This document shows positions 44,351 to 53,270 of a DNA stretch of 64,000 nt, piece after piece. Positions within the stretch are counted from its first letter, which is position 1, and the number at the start of each line of letters is the position of its first letter. Source of the stretch: Klebsiella sp. WP3-W18-ESBL-02 (lineage in GTDB: Bacteria > Pseudomonadota > Gammaproteobacteria > Enterobacterales > Enterobacteriaceae); assembly GCF_014168815.1 (NCBI RefSeq), contig NZ_AP021972.1:4340001-4404000 (forward strand). The letters run 5' to 3'. The notes under the pieces are model-generated. The model saw only the letters and a program-made list of their open reading frames with translations. It had not been told where the DNA came from and ran no database searches. Position numbers and translations under genes: made by a program.

Positions 44351-45940
44351 TTAGTGTTCGCGCGTTTTGCGGAATTCGACGTCAGGATAGCGTTCCTGCG
44401 TCAGGTTCAGGTTGACCATGGTTGGGGCGATGTAAGTCAGGTTATCGCCGCCGTCCAGCGCCAGCTGTACTTCGTTTTTACGCTTGAACTCTTCAAATTT
44501 CTTCACGTCTTTCCCTTCCACCCAACGGGCGGTCGCGACGTTCACCGATTCGTAGATAGCTTCTACGTTATATTCACTTTTCAGGCGCGCAACGACCACG
44601 TCAAACTGCAGCACGCCGACGGCCCCAACGATCAGATCGTTGTTGGCGATCGGGCGGAACACCTGAACGGCACCTTCTTCCGACAGCTGAACCAGCCCTT
44701 TCAGCAGCTGTTTCTGCTTCAACGGATCCTTCAGGCGAATACGACGGAACAGCTCCGGCGCGAAGTTCGGGATACCGGTGAACTTCATCATTTCACCCTG
44801 GGTGAAGGTATCACCAATCTGAATGGTGCCGTGGTTGTGCAGACCGATGATATCGCCCGGATAGGCTTCTTCAACGTGCGAACGGTCACCTGCCATAAAG
44901 GTCAGCGCATCGGAGATCACCACATCTTTGCCGATGCGAACCTGGCGCAGCTTCATGCCTTTTTCATATTTACCGGACACCACGCGCATAAACGCCACGC
45001 GGTCGCGGTGTTTCGGGTCCATGTTGGCCTGAATTTTAAACACAAAGCCGGAGAACTTCTCATCCTGAGCTTCCACCAGGCGAGTGTCGGTCTGACGCGG
45101 CATCGGCGCAGGCGCCCACTCCACTAAACCGTCCAGCATGTGGTCTACGCCAAAGTTACCCAGCGCGGTACCGAAGAAGACCGGGGTAATTTCACCGGCC
45201 AGGAACAGCTCTTTATCAAATTCGTTGGATGCGCCCTGCACCAGCTCCAGCTCGTCACGCAGCTGCTGCGCCAGCTCTTCACCGACCGCCGCGTCCAGAT
45301 CCGGGTTGTTCAACCCTTTGACGATACGCACTTCCTGAATGGTGTGGCCTTTACCGGTCTGATACAGATAGGTTTCATCTTTATAGAGGTGGTAAACGCC
45401 TTTGAACAGCTTGCCGCAGCCAATCGGCCAGGTGATCGGCGCACAGCCGATCTTCAGCTCGCGCTCAACTTCATCCAGCACTTCCATCGGATCGCGGATG
45501 TCACGGTCGAGTTTGTTCATAAAGGTCAGGATCGGCGTATCACGCAGACGGGTCACTTCCATCAGCTTACGCGTCCTGTCCTCGACGCCTTTCGCGGCAT
45601 CGATGACCATCAGGCAACAGTCGACCGCCGTCAGCGTACGGTAGGTATCTTCGGAGAAGTCTTCGTGCCCCGGGGTGTCCAGCAGGTTCACCAGGCAGTC
45701 ATGATACGGGAACTGCATCACGGAGGTGGTAATGGAGATACCGCGCTGCTTTTCCATTTCCATCCAGTCAGATTTCGCATGCTGGCTGGAGCCACGACCT
45801 TTTACCGTACCGGCGGTCTGAATAGCCTGTCCGAATAACAGGACCTTTTCCGTGATCGTCGTTTTACCGGCATCCGGGTGAGAAATAATGGCAAAAGTGC
45901 GGCGTTTGGCCACCTCTTGCAAATAAGGAGACAACGTCAT
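44351..45940 (-). CDS. prfC: Peptide chain release factor 3
   Basis: 529-residue GTPase recycling RF1/RF2 from the ribosome after termination. G1 is AIISHPDAGKTTITEK (residues 18-33), G3 is LLDTPGHEDFSEDTYR, G4 is TFMNKLDRD. Length standard. It is followed by its own terminator and is separated from yjjG by 93 bp. Confidence 0.98.
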   Translation of the reverse strand: MTLSPYLQEVAKRRTFAIISHPDAGKTTITEKVLLFGQAIQTAGTVKGRGSSQHAKSDWMEMEKQRGISITTSVMQFPYHDCLVNLLDTPGHEDFSEDTYRTLTAVDCCLMVIDAAKGVEDRTRKLMEVTRLRDTPILTFMNKLDRDIRDPMEVLDEVERELKIGCAPITWPIGCGKLFKGVYHLYKDETYLYQTGKGHTIQEVRIVKGLNNPDLDAAVGEELAQQLRDELELVQGASNEFDKELFLAGEITPVFFGTALGNFGVDHMLDGLVEWAPAPMPRQTDTRLVEAQDEKFSGFVFKIQANMDPKHRDRVAFMRVVSGKYEKGMKLRQVRIGKDVVISDALTFMAGDRSHVEEAYPGDIIGLHNHGTIQIGDTFTQGEMMKFTGIPNFAPELFRRIRLKDPLKQKQLLKGLVQLSEEGAVQVFRPIANNDLIVGAVGVLQFDVVVARLKSEYNVEAIYESVNVATARWVEGKDVKKFEEFKRKNEVQLALDGGDNLTYIAPTMVNLNLTQERYPDVEFRKTREH

Positions 45941-46033
45941 AATTCAATCTTCTTGAGTAAGCACGGCATCACGCCGCGCATGTTGAATACGAAAAAATTG
46001 CGGCTATTTTACCCATCAAAGGGGGGCTGGCAA

Positions 46034-46711
46034 TCACTGTTTACACAGGAGTCGCTCCAGTTCAGGCAATGAGGTTACCGTCCAGTCAGGCGTGATGCCT
46101 TCCGGCAGCGCGCGCTGGTGCGCGTTCAACCAGCAGGTTGCCCAGCCGGCGTTCATGCCGCCGAGAATATCCGACTCGGCGGTATCGCCAACCATCAGCA
46201 TGCGCGAGCGGTCTGGGCTGCCGGCCTGTTCCCGCGCGTAGTCAAAGATTCGGCGGTCCGGTTTTGCCACACCGACTTCTTCAGAAATCACCAGCAGCTC
46301 AAAGTGATCGCGAAGGCCAGTACGCTCCAGACGAATCTGTTGCAATGAGGTAAAACCGTTAGTAATGATGCCCATCTTGACCTTGCCCTGCAGCGCGTTC
46401 AGCAGCGACACGGCGCCCGGTAGCGGTGCACAAATCTCGGCCATGGCATTCATAAAGGCATCGTTCAAATCGCCAGGATGAACGTTCAGGCGTTCTGCCC
46501 AACTGGTAAAACGTTGATGCTGAAGCTGGAGCGAAGTGATCGCCCCATTCTGGTAGTCCACCCATAGCGGCTTGTTCACCGCCTGGTAGTCCTGGAAATC
46601 TTCCGCGGTAAAGGTCACGCTGTAGTCGAGAAACATCCGCTGTAGGCCGCTGAACGCGTCAAACGTAAACAGCGTCTCGTCGGCATCGAAGAAAATCCAG
46701 TCCCACTTCAT
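46034..46711 (-). CDS. yjjG: Pyrimidine 5'-nucleotidase YjjG (HAD)
   Basis: 225-residue HAD phosphatase, known in E. coli to hydrolyse UMP, dUMP and dTMP and to protect against noncanonical pyrimidines. Motif I is FFDADETLFTFD (residues 7-18), motif II GIITNGF, and motif IV VGDTAESDILGG. Three consecutive ATG codons occur (46717, 46714, 46711); I chose the last by homology (MKWDWIFF). It is probably in one transcript with rimI and holD. Confidence 0.94.
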   Translation of the reverse strand: MKWDWIFFDADETLFTFDAFSGLQRMFLDYSVTFTAEDFQDYQAVNKPLWVDYQNGAITSLQLQHQRFTSWAERLNVHPGDLNDAFMNAMAEICAPLPGAVSLLNALQGKVKMGIITNGFTSLQQIRLERTGLRDHFELLVISEEVGVAKPDRRIFDYAREQAGSPDRSRMLMVGDTAESDILGGMNAGWATCWLNAHQRALPEGITPDWTVTSLPELERLLCKQ

Positions 46712-46728
46712 CATCATTTCACCTTATC

Positions 46729-47175
46729 TTACATACCAATCGGCAGCGCCATCACAATGGCATCCTCACGGCCTTCCGCCGTGGGATAATAGTTGCGACG
46801 AATCGTCGCCTCGTTAAAACCTAAACTCTCATACAGCGCGATGGCCGCGTGGTTAGACGCGCGCACCTCCAGCCAGAGCGTCAGCACGCCGCGCGTTTCT
46901 AACGTCTCGATAAGATGTTCAAGCAGTTCGCGCCCTAAGCCTCGGCGCTGATACGCCGGATCAACCGCAATGTTAAACAGCGTCGCCTCATCCAGCACCA
47001 CCTGCGTGATGGCAAAGGCCGCCATCTTGCCATCGACCGACATCTGGAAGTTCAGATAGCGATCGCCCTGATTACTGACGAAGGTTTTTTCACTCCAGGG
47101 AAACGCATGGGCGCGTCTTTCGATGTCGAAGGCGCGGGGTAAATCAGTCGTGCTGAGGGTAGAAATCGTGTTCAT
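46729..47175 (-). CDS. rimI: Ribosomal protein S18 N-acetyltransferase RimI
   Basis: 148-residue GNAT enzyme acetylating the N-terminal Ala of S18. The acetyl-CoA loop is VDPAYQRRGLGRELLEHLI (near residue 75), and the C-terminal NYYPT segment with the catalytic Tyr is present. I chose the ATG at 47175, where the family starts; it overlaps the end of holD by about 32 bp, as in E. coli. Confidence 0.96.
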   Translation of the reverse strand: MNTISTLSTTDLPRAFDIERRAHAFPWSEKTFVSNQGDRYLNFQMSVDGKMAAFAITQVVLDEATLFNIAVDPAYQRRGLGRELLEHLIETLETRGVLTLWLEVRASNHAAIALYESLGFNEATIRRNYYPTAEGREDAIVMALPIGM

Positions 47176-47557
47176 GGGCGCATATTTGTTGCCAGAGCGC
47201 GGCGCGAGCGGGCGCGCTGGCCTGAAGTTCATTAAACGGCGGCGTCGAAATCACCGCCCCTTCCAGCGTCACCGGCGCGTCGTTACCCAGCCGCCAGCAG
47301 TGGCAGCGGCCCTCTTGTGGCAACATGGCTACGCGATCGGGCGTCAGCGGTAAAACCTGGTCCGGCGTCATGCGCAGTGCGCGCAGAATGTCGGCCATCA
47401 GCGGCTCCGTCAGTGCGGGGAGTTCTTCGCCCACAATCACTAAACGAACATGCTGCGGGAGCGTAATCGCGATTTCCCCCTGCAGCGCCCCTGGGCGACG
47501 CAGTGACCACTGGGTAATACCCAACTGTTGTAATTGCCAGTCTCGCCGGGATGTCAT
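47144..47557 (-). CDS. holD: DNA polymerase III psi subunit
   Basis: 137 residues. Links the chi subunit and clamp loader of the replicase. The start MTSRRDWQLQQLGITQWSLR is the chi-contact region known for the family, followed by RPGALQGEIAI. It ends inside the start of rimI, so they are translationally coupled. It is divergent from rsmC. Confidence 0.95.
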   Translation of the reverse strand: MTSRRDWQLQQLGITQWSLRRPGALQGEIAITLPQHVRLVIVGEELPALTEPLMADILRALRMTPDQVLPLTPDRVAMLPQEGRCHCWRLGNDAPVTLEGAVISTPPFNELQASAPARAALWQQICAHEHDFYPQHD

Positions 47558-47659
47558 GTACAACGCTCCTGTCTATCAAGGGCGCAAATATAGCAAATTC
47601 ATCGAAACCGCGCCAATTACACACTATAATCGCGACCTGAGTTTAATGAGGAAACATTC

Positions 47660-48691
47660 ATGTCTGCTTTTACCCCGGCAAGTGAAGTCTTGCTGCGCCA
47701 CAGTGACGATTTCGAACAGAGCCGTATTTTCTTTGCCGGCGATTTGCAGGATGACCTGCCCGCACGCCTTGAAACCGCCGCAAGCCGCGCGCACACCCAG
47801 CAGTTCCATCACTGGCAGGTGCTGAGCCGCCAGATGGGCGACAGCGTCCGTTTTGGCCTTGTGGCACAGGCGGAAGACGTGGCCGACAGCGACACCTTTA
47901 TCTACTACTGGCCGAAAAACAAGCCGGAAGCCCAGTTCCAGCTGATGAACATTCTGTCTCTGCTGCCGGTGGGCACCGATATTTTCGTCATTGGCGAAAA
48001 CCGCAGCGGCGTGCGTAGCGCCGAACAGATGCTGGCCGAGTACGCGCCGCTGAACAAAGTCGACAGCGCCCGCCGCTGCGGCCTGTATCATGGTCGTCTG
48101 GAAAAACAGCCGTCGTTCGATGCGGAAAAATTCTGGGGCGAATATCAGCTCGATAATTTAACCATTAAAACCCTGCCAGGCGTATTTAGCCGCGACGGGC
48201 TGGACGTCGGCAGCCAACTGCTGCTTTCCACCCTGACGCCGCACACCAAAGGCAAGGTGCTGGACGTCGGCTGCGGCGCAGGCGTGCTGGCCGCGACGCT
48301 CGCCAGCCACTCGCCGAAAGTTCGCCTGACGCTGTGCGACGTGAGCGCCCCGGCGGTTGAAGCCAGCCGTGCGACGCTGGCGGCCAACGGCATTGAAGGC
48401 GAAGTGCTGGCCAGCAACGTCTTCTCTGAGGTGAACGGTCGTTTTGATATGATCATCTCCAACCCGCCATTCCACGACGGCATGCAAACCAGCCTTGACG
48501 CCGCACAAACGCTGATTCGTGGCGCGGTGCGCCATCTGAACAGCGGCGGCGAGCTGCGCATCGTGGCCAACGCCTTCCTGCCGTACCCGGCGGTGCTGGA
48601 CGAAACCTTTGGTTTCCATGAGGTGATTGCCCAAACCGGCCGCTTCAAGGTCTACCGCACGGTAATGACGCGTCAGGCGAAAAAAGCCTAA
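47660..48691 (+). CDS. rsmC: 16S rRNA m2G1207 methyltransferase
   Basis: 343 residues with a degenerate N-terminal methyltransferase-like domain and a C-terminal catalytic domain. SAM site is VLDVGCGAGVLAATLA (near residue 200), and the catalytic motif DMIISNPPFHDG (near 263) has the NPPF of guanine N2 methyltransferases. It methylates G1207 of 16S rRNA in the 30S subunit. Length standard. REP units follow. Confidence 0.97.
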   Translation: MSAFTPASEVLLRHSDDFEQSRIFFAGDLQDDLPARLETAASRAHTQQFHHWQVLSRQMGDSVRFGLVAQAEDVADSDTFIYYWPKNKPEAQFQLMNILSLLPVGTDIFVIGENRSGVRSAEQMLAEYAPLNKVDSARRCGLYHGRLEKQPSFDAEKFWGEYQLDNLTIKTLPGVFSRDGLDVGSQLLLSTLTPHTKGKVLDVGCGAGVLAATLASHSPKVRLTLCDVSAPAVEASRATLAANGIEGEVLASNVFSEVNGRFDMIISNPPFHDGMQTSLDAAQTLIRGAVRHLNSGGELRIVANAFLPYPAVLDETFGFHEVIAQTGRFKVYRTVMTRQAKKA

Positions 48692-48700
48692 TATCCGCAG

Positions 48701-48777
48701 GCCGGATAAGCGATAACGCCATCCGGCACAGCCACGGATAACGCCGGATGGCGGCGTAAACGCCTTATCCGGCCTAC
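48701..48777. repeat. Two REP units downstream of rsmC
   Basis: A short unit (GCCGGATAAGC... to 48727) and a full unit (GCCGGATGGCGGCGT at 48743 to 48777). Confidence 0.88.
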
Positions 48778-48843
48778 AAAAGCGGCCAAATCCGCATAAC
48801 CGCCTTTTTTTTCAGCAATCGTGCAAAGTTCGATAATTAACTG

Positions 48844-48871
48844 TTGACGCCCAGCGTAAAATCTCTAGAAT
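48844..48871 (+). promoter_or_regulatory. Stable-RNA promoter for the tRNA-Leu cluster
   Basis: TTGACG (48844-48849), a 16-bp spacer and TAGAAT (48866-48871), followed by a GC-rich discriminator (GGCCCC). Such discriminators mark stringently controlled tRNA promoters. Confidence 0.8.
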
Positions 48872-48914
48872 TCGGCCCCGTGGTAACGATTCTTTCATAA
48901 AGAATCGATGGTAT

Positions 48915-49001
48915 GCGAAGGTGGCGGAATTGGTAGACGCGCTAGCTTCAGGTGTTAGTGTCCTTTCGGATGTGGGGGTTCGAGTCCCCCCCCTCGCACC
49001 A
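48915..49001 (+). tRNA. tRNA-Leu(CAG), copy 1
   Basis: 87 nt with encoded CCA; anticodon CAG at 48949-48951, long class II variable arm, acceptor GCGAAGG paired with the 3' end. It differs from copies 2 and 3 by one base (TTTCGG instead of TTACGG) in the variable arm. Confidence 0.97.
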
Positions 49002-49028
49002 TAATCCACGTTATATCGCTCGCACTGT

Positions 49029-49115
49029 GCGAAGGTGGCGGAATTGGTAGACGCGCTAGCTTCAGGTGTTAGTGTCCTTACGGATGTGGGGGTTCGAGTC
49101 CCCCCCCTCGCACCA
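49029..49115 (+). tRNA. tRNA-Leu(CAG), copy 2
   Basis: 87 nt, CAG anticodon, encoded CCA, identical to copy 3. Only 27 bp after copy 1, so cotranscribed (leuQPV-type cluster). Confidence 0.97.
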
Positions 49116-49152
49116 ACGAGGCGATATAAAAAAAAGTAACGAGACAATCTGT

Positions 49153-49239
49153 GCGAAGGTGGCGGAATTGGTAGACGCGCTAGCTTCAGGTGTTAGTGTC
49201 CTTACGGATGTGGGGGTTCGAGTCCCCCCCCTCGCACCA
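49153..49239 (+). tRNA. tRNA-Leu(CAG), copy 3
   Basis: 87 nt, CAG anticodon and encoded CCA; last of the triplet, followed by convergent yjjZ. Confidence 0.97.
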
Positions 49240-49274
49240 GTTTTCTCGCTCTCTTCTTCGTGTTTCCTTCCTGT

Positions 49275-49514
49275 CTATTCCATCAGCTTTACATTCATCG
49301 CAATCAGCACAATACCGCCCATTAACGCAATGCAAGACGGTAACAGGACGAAGTGTCGCAGCCGACGATGCCAGATCATAGCGCTGCTCAACAGCAGTCC
49401 ACACACAATGACCCCGCGCCAGACGTCAGTTGAGAGCCCCAGGGTACTCAGCAGTGCCAGTACAGCGCCCGGAATCAGAACGCCCCAGCCGCTACCTAAC
49501 GTTTTTTGCAACAT
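49275..49514 (-). CDS. yjjZ: Small membrane protein YjjZ (DUF1435)
   Basis: 79 residues (MLQKTLGSGWGVLIPGAVLA onward) with three hydrophobic stretches (about 10-30, 33-47, 57-75). Function unknown; the family is DUF1435. A Fur box lies 19 bp upstream, so it is probably iron-repressed. In E. coli it is next to fhuF; here a diguanylate cyclase gene stands between them. Start chosen at ATG 49514; a GTG 12 bp upstream is possible. Confidence 0.8.
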   Translation of the reverse strand: MLQKTLGSGWGVLIPGAVLALLSTLGLSTDVWRGVIVCGLLLSSAMIWHRRLRHFVLLPSCIALMGGIVLIAMNVKLME

Positions 49515-49532
49515 GATCCGACCCACTCAAAT

Positions 49533-49551
49533 GATAATGATTACCAATATC
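49533..49551. promoter_or_regulatory. Fur box upstream of yjjZ
   Basis: GATAATGATTACCAATATC matches the 19-bp Fur consensus at 16 positions. It stands just upstream of yjjZ and about 190 bp from the cyclase gene. Confidence 0.85.
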
Positions 49552-49739
49552 ATATGATGTTTTTTGTTATTTGTCTGCACTTGCGCTAAGGTTTCATAAT
49601 CATTAATGACATGCATATTATATGGTGTTAAGTTGTATAAAAAATCAGCATGTCGCATATAAAGAAATTGCGCTATTCCTACTGCATTATTCTGTTTTTA
49701 ATGCGTTTATTTATTTAAGGCTGACTACAACTTCAAACA

Positions 49740-50804
49740 ATGACCGTACAATCATGGCGCACGCTGCGTGCGCAAAAATATCAGCTCACGTTCCGGCTGT
49801 TTTTGTTTCTGAACCTGATTTCATCGACGCTCTCGGTGTTCAGCCCGATATATGATGTAAATATATTTCCTCTGCCAGCGATGCTGATTGCGGTGGGCAG
49901 CAGCGTGATGCTGTTGTGGAACTGGCGCTACGCCCGGATAAAGCTGAACCTACCCATGGTTTCGGCGATATTCGGCTGTTTATGGGGCTGGCATATTTTA
50001 AGTAAAACTTTTGCGTTGCCGACAATAAATGACAATTTTCAGCTGGTTGCGCTATTTAGCGTGTTATTTGTTGGCACCATTGCTTTTTCCAATAATATTG
50101 TCGCGTTTGCGCTGCATTCACTCCCCACATTTATTGTTTGCCTGTTTACCAGCAATACCACCGAGTGGTGGCGTATGGCCTATTGTTTTGCCCTACCGTT
50201 AATCGGTATTGCGATTCAACACGTCATCCAGCGGCGCAACGACAAATTTGCGCAAGGGCTGATGTATAAGCTGCTGGAAGAGCGTGAAACGCTCAACGGC
50301 CTGAGCATGCTCGACCCGTTGACCGGCCTGTATAACCGTCGTGGCTTTCAGTTTCGCCTGGATTCGCTCAAAGCGCTCGGCCCCGCTCAGCACTCGGTCC
50401 TGCTGCTGGATATCGACCATTTCAAGGCCTACAACGACCATTACGGCCATATGATGGGCGACCAGGCCCTGATGCGCGTCTCCGCCGCCATTCGTAACGC
50501 CGTACGTTCTCGGGATATTGTGACCCGCTTCGGCGGCGAAGAGTTTATGGTGCTGCTGCCGCAGTGCGACATCACCAACGCCATGCAAACGGCAGAACGG
50601 ATTCGCCAGCATGTCTACGATCTCAAAATTCCACATATGTTTAATGCCGCCGTCGCAACACATGTCACCGTCAGCATCGGCGTCGCGCCGCTGGAAGATA
50701 ACAATATCGACGCCGCTATCCAGAGAGCGGATAAAGCGCTGTATGAAGCCAAAAACATGGGGCGCAACAACGCGCTAACCAGCGAACAGCTCCCCGCAGC
50801 CTGA
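49740..50804 (+). CDS. Membrane-bound diguanylate cyclase (GGDEF)
   Basis: 354 residues. The N-terminal half has several hydrophobic segments (about 20-165), probably six transmembrane helices forming a sensor. The C-terminal GGDEF domain (about 185-350) contains DPLTGLYNRRGF, LLDIDHFKAYNDHYGHMMGD and an intact active-site loop FGGEEFMVLLPQ. It should make c-di-GMP from two GTP at the inner membrane. No RxxD inhibitory site is evident five residues upstream of GGEEF (RSRDIVTRFGGEEF). It lies between yjjZ and fhuF. Confidence 0.9.
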   Translation: MTVQSWRTLRAQKYQLTFRLFLFLNLISSTLSVFSPIYDVNIFPLPAMLIAVGSSVMLLWNWRYARIKLNLPMVSAIFGCLWGWHILSKTFALPTINDNFQLVALFSVLFVGTIAFSNNIVAFALHSLPTFIVCLFTSNTTEWWRMAYCFALPLIGIAIQHVIQRRNDKFAQGLMYKLLEERETLNGLSMLDPLTGLYNRRGFQFRLDSLKALGPAQHSVLLLDIDHFKAYNDHYGHMMGDQALMRVSAAIRNAVRSRDIVTRFGGEEFMVLLPQCDITNAMQTAERIRQHVYDLKIPHMFNAAVATHVTVSIGVAPLEDNNIDAAIQRADKALYEAKNMGRNNALTSEQLPAA

Positions 50805-50861
50805 GTTCACAAAAAATGGGTGCAGGCGACAAATCGCTTGCGCTCACTTTTATCTATAGCT

Positions 50862-50880
50862 ACGATTGCTAATCATTATC
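50862..50880. promoter_or_regulatory. Fur box upstream of fhuF
   Basis: 19-bp site ending GCTAATCATTATC, matching the Fur consensus at 14 of 19 positions; 26 bp upstream of the fhuF start. FhuF is Fur-repressed in E. coli. Confidence 0.8.
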
Positions 50881-50906
50881 ATTTATATTTTTATCTCGTT
50901 AATCCT

Positions 50907-51695
50907 ATGGCCTATCGTTCCGCACCGATCGCTGATGACCTCATCTGGCGCACGCCGCTCCCTCCACGGGAAAATGCGCTTGCGGAATCAGTACGTGCCA
51001 AAATTGCCGAATATCGCCCGCATATGCTGGAAATGTTTCGACTTAACGAGAGCGCCCCGGGCAACGCTAAAACGCTAGCCGAATGGACCCGGCCTACCGA
51101 ATTGACCTCACTGCTGGCCATCTACTCCGATCACATCTATCGCAACCAGCCGATGCAGCCGCGCGAAAACAAGCCGCTGATTTCGCTGTGGGCACAGTGG
51201 TATATCGGCCTGATGGTGCCGCCGCTGATGCTGGCACTGCTGACCGAATCATCTGCGATTTCCGTTTCACCGGAGCATTTCCTGGTTGAGTTTCACGAGA
51301 CTGGCCGTGCGGCCTGCTTCTGGGCCGACGTACATTGCGACCAACGGGTCAGCAACATGCCGTGGGATCGGCGGTTGGACAGTTTAGTCACTGAAGGATT
51401 AATACCGGTTGTGAACGCGCTGGAAGCCACCGGCGAGATTAACGGCAGACTTATCTGGAGTAATACCGGCTATTTAATTAACTGGTATCTAGGTGAGATG
51501 ATCGCGCTGCTTGGGGAAGAACAGGTTAGTCTCCTGCGTCAGCGCTATTTCCTGACCAGGACGCTCGCCGACGGCCGCGATAACCCGCTGTGGCGTACTG
51601 TGGTTGAAAGGGACGGTCGCCTGGTGCGACGCACCTGCTGCCAGCGCTACCGCCTGCCGGACGTCAAGCAGTGCGGTGACTGCACGCTTAACTAA
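50907..51695 (+). CDS. fhuF: Ferric siderophore reductase FhuF
   Basis: 262-residue [2Fe-2S] protein that reduces hydroxamate siderophore iron in the cytoplasm. The C-terminal cysteines RRTCCQRYRLPDVKQCGDC give the unusual CC-x10-CxxC cluster motif. The conserved core RENKPLISLWAQWYIGLMVP is intact. I chose ATG 50907 (MAYRSAPIADDLIW), which matches the E. coli start, not the frame's first codon at 50820, which crosses the Fur box. Confidence 0.96.
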   Translation: MAYRSAPIADDLIWRTPLPPRENALAESVRAKIAEYRPHMLEMFRLNESAPGNAKTLAEWTRPTELTSLLAIYSDHIYRNQPMQPRENKPLISLWAQWYIGLMVPPLMLALLTESSAISVSPEHFLVEFHETGRAACFWADVHCDQRVSNMPWDRRLDSLVTEGLIPVVNALEATGEINGRLIWSNTGYLINWYLGEMIALLGEEQVSLLRQRYFLTRTLADGRDNPLWRTVVERDGRLVRRTCCQRYRLPDVKQCGDCTLN

Positions 51696-51697
51696 CC

Positions 51698-51719
51698 GAC
51701 GGGGCGAATGCCCCGTCGT
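51698..51719. terminator. Bidirectional terminator between fhuF and PTS gene
   Basis: ACGGGGC / GCCCCGT hairpin with a GAAT loop and CGTTTC following on the plus strand, between two convergent genes. Confidence 0.85.
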
Positions 51720-51730
51720 TTCACTGCCTA

Positions 51731-53074
51731 TCAGGCAACCTGCTGGCTCTCTTCCTCCGCACGCTGCGCTTCTTCTTCTTCCTGTGCTAACAGCTGTTTT
51801 TCATACACTTTGAAGAACGGGTAGTAGATGATGGCCGACACACAGGCCAGCAGCACCACCAGAATCGCCGCACGGAAATCCCAGCCAAGCGCCCATGCGC
51901 CGCCGATCGGTGCCGGGGCAGTCCACGGCACGACGGAGATCACTCGACCGATCAGATCCAGTTTCATTGCCGCCCAGGCCAGAACGGCGTTCACCATCGG
52001 CGCCAACAGGAACGGAATAAAGAACACCGGGTTCATGACGATTGGTGTTCCGAAAATAACCGGTTCGTTAATGTTGAACAGGCTTGGCACCACGCTCAGA
52101 CGGCCGATGGAGCGCAGGTGCGCCGAGCGGCTGCGCAGGTAGCAGAACACCAGTCCCATGGTCGCCCCCGAGCCGCCCACCACCACGAAGAAGGTCCAGA
52201 ATGCTTCCATAAAGATGTGCGGCAGCGGTGCCCCCTGCGCTAGCGCAGTTTGGTTCAGGCCGAGGTTGGTCAGCCAGAACATTTGCAGCATACCGGACAC
52301 GATAGCCGCACCGTGGATCCCCGCAAACCACAGCAGGTGGCCAATCAATACCGCCAGCAATATAGCCGGTAAGGAGTCAGCCGCGGAAACGAGCGGTTTA
52401 AACAGCGACATGATCGCCTGCGGGATCAGCATGTCAAACTGGCTCTGAATGAACAGGCTCAGCGGGTAAAGCGTCAGTACGACCGCCAGCACTGGAATCA
52501 GCAGGTCGAAGGAGTTTTTGATCATCGGCGGGACCTGATCCGGCAAACGGATCCCGATGTTGCGAACCTTCAGAAAACGCATCATCTCTACGCAGTATAC
52601 GGCGACCAGAATAGCCGTGAAGATCCCGGTACCACCGAGGCTATCGACCGGCAGATGGCCTTCCGTTTTCGGCGCGGCAACCAGCAGGAACGCCATGATC
52701 GACAGCATCGAGCACATAAACGGATCGAGCTGGTTGGTTTTTTCGTAATGTTTGCCTAAGTTGTAGGAGATAGCGGCGCAGATGTAGATGGACATGATGC
52801 CCATCGTCATATCAAACGGCGTCAGAATCCGGCCCTCAAACTCTTTTGCCAGGTCTAGCCACGCGCGGGCAAACCCCCAGGTGGTGTCCGGCGAGAACGG
52901 CGGATAGGCAAACACCAGTAGAAACGATCCCACAATCATAAAAGGCATAGCGGAAATAAAACCGTCACGGATAGCCATGACGTGGCGCTGGGATGAAATA
53001 CGACCAGCAACGGGACTGACGTAGTTTTCTACAAAACGAAAGATCAGATTAAATGCAGCGTGATTAGCAGACAT
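51731..53074 (-). CDS. Orphan PTS EIIC, lactose/cellobiose family
   Basis: 447-residue sugar permease with about ten transmembrane helices. Family features are DGFISAMPFMIVGSFLLVF near residue 38, LLWFAGIHGA near 260, and the active-loop SVVPSLFNINEPVIFGTPIVMNP (near 325) with the conserved NEP. I chose ATG 53074 because AGGAGG stands before it. No EIIA, EIIB, glycosidase or regulator is nearby, so it must borrow partners. The C-terminus is highly acidic (EEEEAQRAEEE). Confidence 0.9.
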   Translation of the reverse strand: MSANHAAFNLIFRFVENYVSPVAGRISSQRHVMAIRDGFISAMPFMIVGSFLLVFAYPPFSPDTTWGFARAWLDLAKEFEGRILTPFDMTMGIMSIYICAAISYNLGKHYEKTNQLDPFMCSMLSIMAFLLVAAPKTEGHLPVDSLGGTGIFTAILVAVYCVEMMRFLKVRNIGIRLPDQVPPMIKNSFDLLIPVLAVVLTLYPLSLFIQSQFDMLIPQAIMSLFKPLVSAADSLPAILLAVLIGHLLWFAGIHGAAIVSGMLQMFWLTNLGLNQTALAQGAPLPHIFMEAFWTFFVVVGGSGATMGLVFCYLRSRSAHLRSIGRLSVVPSLFNINEPVIFGTPIVMNPVFFIPFLLAPMVNAVLAWAAMKLDLIGRVISVVPWTAPAPIGGAWALGWDFRAAILVVLLACVSAIIYYPFFKVYEKQLLAQEEEEAQRAEEESQQVA

Positions 53075-53270
53075 AGCAGCCCTCCTGACAGGCTTTAGAC
53101 GTAAGCACAGCAACAACGATTTTGCCGACATACGACTGGGCTAACCGTGAACGCTTTGTAACAGCCGCGTAACGCGCCTGGCATATTGTTCATAGGGATA
53201 CCGTTCATATATGGCTCTTATTATGGATACAAAGGAAGTTACCCTTGCAGTATCAATCCCCTGAAGACCA

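Noticed and set aside
48915..49239. CRISPR-like direct repeats
   Set aside because: The repeats are three 87-nt tRNA-Leu genes with 27- and 37-bp spacers; no CRISPR array or cas gene was seen in the window.
49186..49404. 72-codon minus-strand frame across tRNA-Leu copy 3
   Set aside because: Overlaps a tRNA gene and the yjjZ coding region in another frame.
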